Source: Candidatus Profundicultor aquiphilus (GTDB taxonomy: Bacteria > Atribacterota > Atribacteria > Atribacterales > Caldatribacteriaceae). From it: a stretch of DNA of 5,517 nucleotides. Of the stretch, positions 4,874-5,517 are shown one piece after another (position 1 is the first letter of the stretch; every line of letters begins with the position of its first letter). Location: contig JABUEZ010000152.1 in assembly GCA_013314795.1 (NCBI GenBank), positions 1 through 5,517 on the forward strand. Reading direction: 5' to 3'. Below the pieces are notes generated by a model. It was given only the letters and a program-made list of their open reading frames with translations, ran no database searches and was not told the DNA's origin. The translations under genes were made by a program, and so were the position numbers.

Positions 4874-5517
4874 ATGCGAGCCATTGGTCTTATCTCAGGG
4901 GGTCTTGATAGTGCTCTGGCAGTTTCTATAGTGAAGAGACAGGGTATTGAGGTTATCGCCCTCCGTTTCTTGAGCCCTTTCTGGGGAAGAGGAAAGTGGA
5001 TAAAGCAGCTTATCGAAGAGTTAGGGGTAGAGTACCAGGAGGTAGAGGTGGACGAGAGCTATCTGGGCATGATCGAGAATCCCCGCTATGGGTACGGGAA
5101 AAACATGAATCCCTGCATTGATTGCAAAATCTGGATGTTACGCCGGGCTAAAGATTTAATGAAAGAATGGGGAGCTTCGTTTGTTTTTACCGGCGAAGTT
5201 GTAGGACAAAGACCTAAATCCCAGATGAAGAACACGCTGAGGTTGATTGAAAAACAGAGCGGGCTGGAAGGATTGTTACTCCGTCCTCTTTCGGCGAAAC
5301 TCTTGCCGGAGACGGTTCCCGAAAAGGAAGGATGGGTCAAAAGAGAGGAATTGCTGGACCTTTCAGGACGAGGAAGAGAAAGGCAACTGAAACTTGCCGA
5401 GGAATGGGGAATACGGTCTTTTCCCCCTCCTGCAGGGGGGTGCCTTCTCACCGAACCCAATTTTTCCAGAAGGCTACGGGATTTACGCCAACATGGGGAA
5501 AATCTTACCTTTCAGGG
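4874..5517 (+). CDS. PP-loop ATPase, ThiI/MnmA-like tRNA sulfur-transfer family (3' end outside window)
   Basis: The first 214 residues are visible and the frame is open to the window edge. The N-terminus MRAIGLISGGLDSALA carries the PP-loop (SGGLDS, 8-13), which binds ATP and adenylates a substrate, in this group usually a tRNA uridine later thiolated. Other features are the Cys pair C81-x2-C84 (NPCIDCKIWM), FTGEVVGQRPKSQ (105-117), LLLRPLSAKLLPET (134-147) and PAGGCLLT with C190 (187-193). Three Cys in this layout suggest an Fe-S cluster or persulfide chemistry, as in some thiolases, but this is inference. The pattern is that of stand-alone ThiI/MnmA-like proteins of anaerobes, often named tRNA 4-thiouridine synthase or thiouridylase; it lacks the N-terminal ferredoxin-like and THUMP domains of true ThiI, so no gene symbol is given. 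ATG 4874 is preferred over ATG 4868 by Shine-Dalgarno spacing. It is linked to the Rrf2 regulator, suggesting control by sulfur or Fe-S status. Confidence 0.88.
   Translation, partial: MRAIGLISGGLDSALAVSIVKRQGIEVIALRFLSPFWGRGKWIKQLIEELGVEYQEVEVDESYLGMIENPRYGYGKNMNPCIDCKIWMLRRAKDLMKEWGASFVFTGEVVGQRPKSQMKNTLRLIEKQSGLEGLLLRPLSAKLLPETVPEKEGWVKREELLDLSGRGRERQLKLAEEWGIRSFPPPAGGCLLTEPNFSRRLRDLRQHGENLTFQ

Noticed and set aside
5086..5460. A 124-codon frame on the - strand
   Set aside because: It is the antisense shadow of the PP-loop gene, whose sense frame is open to the window edge and shows clear family motifs.

Overview
The window is bacterial chromosomal DNA, and every supported gene is on the + strand. 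The left part is the end of a str-type translation operon: the 3' end of fusA (EF-G), then complete tuf (EF-Tu), rpmG (zinc-type L33) and a tRNA-Trp with an encoded CCA end. The right part (from about 3136) is accessory. It holds a predicted lipoprotein with a right-handed parallel beta-helix, an Rrf2/IscR-family regulator, and the 5' end of a PP-loop ATPase of the ThiI/MnmA-like tRNA sulfur-transfer type, cut by the window edge. Lineage cannot be fixed from this window. The Cys-containing insert in the EF-Tu G domain, zinc-type L33, encoded CCA and a mix of Thermotoga- and Firmicutes-like residues suggest an anaerobic, possibly thermophilic deep-branching bacterium (Atribacterota- or Clostridia-like). 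That is an inference with low confidence.

Layout. fusA (1-1653, N-terminal GTPase domain mostly off the left edge) is followed after 21 nt by tuf (1675-2877), then by rpmG (2891-3040), whose Shine-Dalgarno overlaps the tuf stop. A perfect TATAAT lies just after rpmG and a few bases before tRNA-Trp (3059-3135), so the tRNA probably has its own promoter as well as operon read-through. The order tuf-rpmG-trnW is usually continued by secE-nusG; here those genes are missing. Instead a weak terminator-like hairpin and an extended -10 promoter lead into the lipoprotein gene (3298-4275). After a 151-base gap with a good sigma70-type promoter come the Rrf2 regulator and the PP-loop gene, which look like a two-gene operon.

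How the genes fit together. The left block is translation machinery. The right two-gene unit pairs a regulator carrying three Cys in IscR-like spacing with a Cys-containing PP-loop enzyme, which suggests sulfur or Fe-S status controlling tRNA thiolation or a related sulfur transfer. The most notable observation is that the Rrf2 reading frame matches the family from its very first residue only if translation starts at an AUU codon (4427), which is correctly spaced from a Shine-Dalgarno and lies in a small hairpin. The conventional starts at 4463/4466 would remove the first 12 or 13 residues of the DNA-binding domain.
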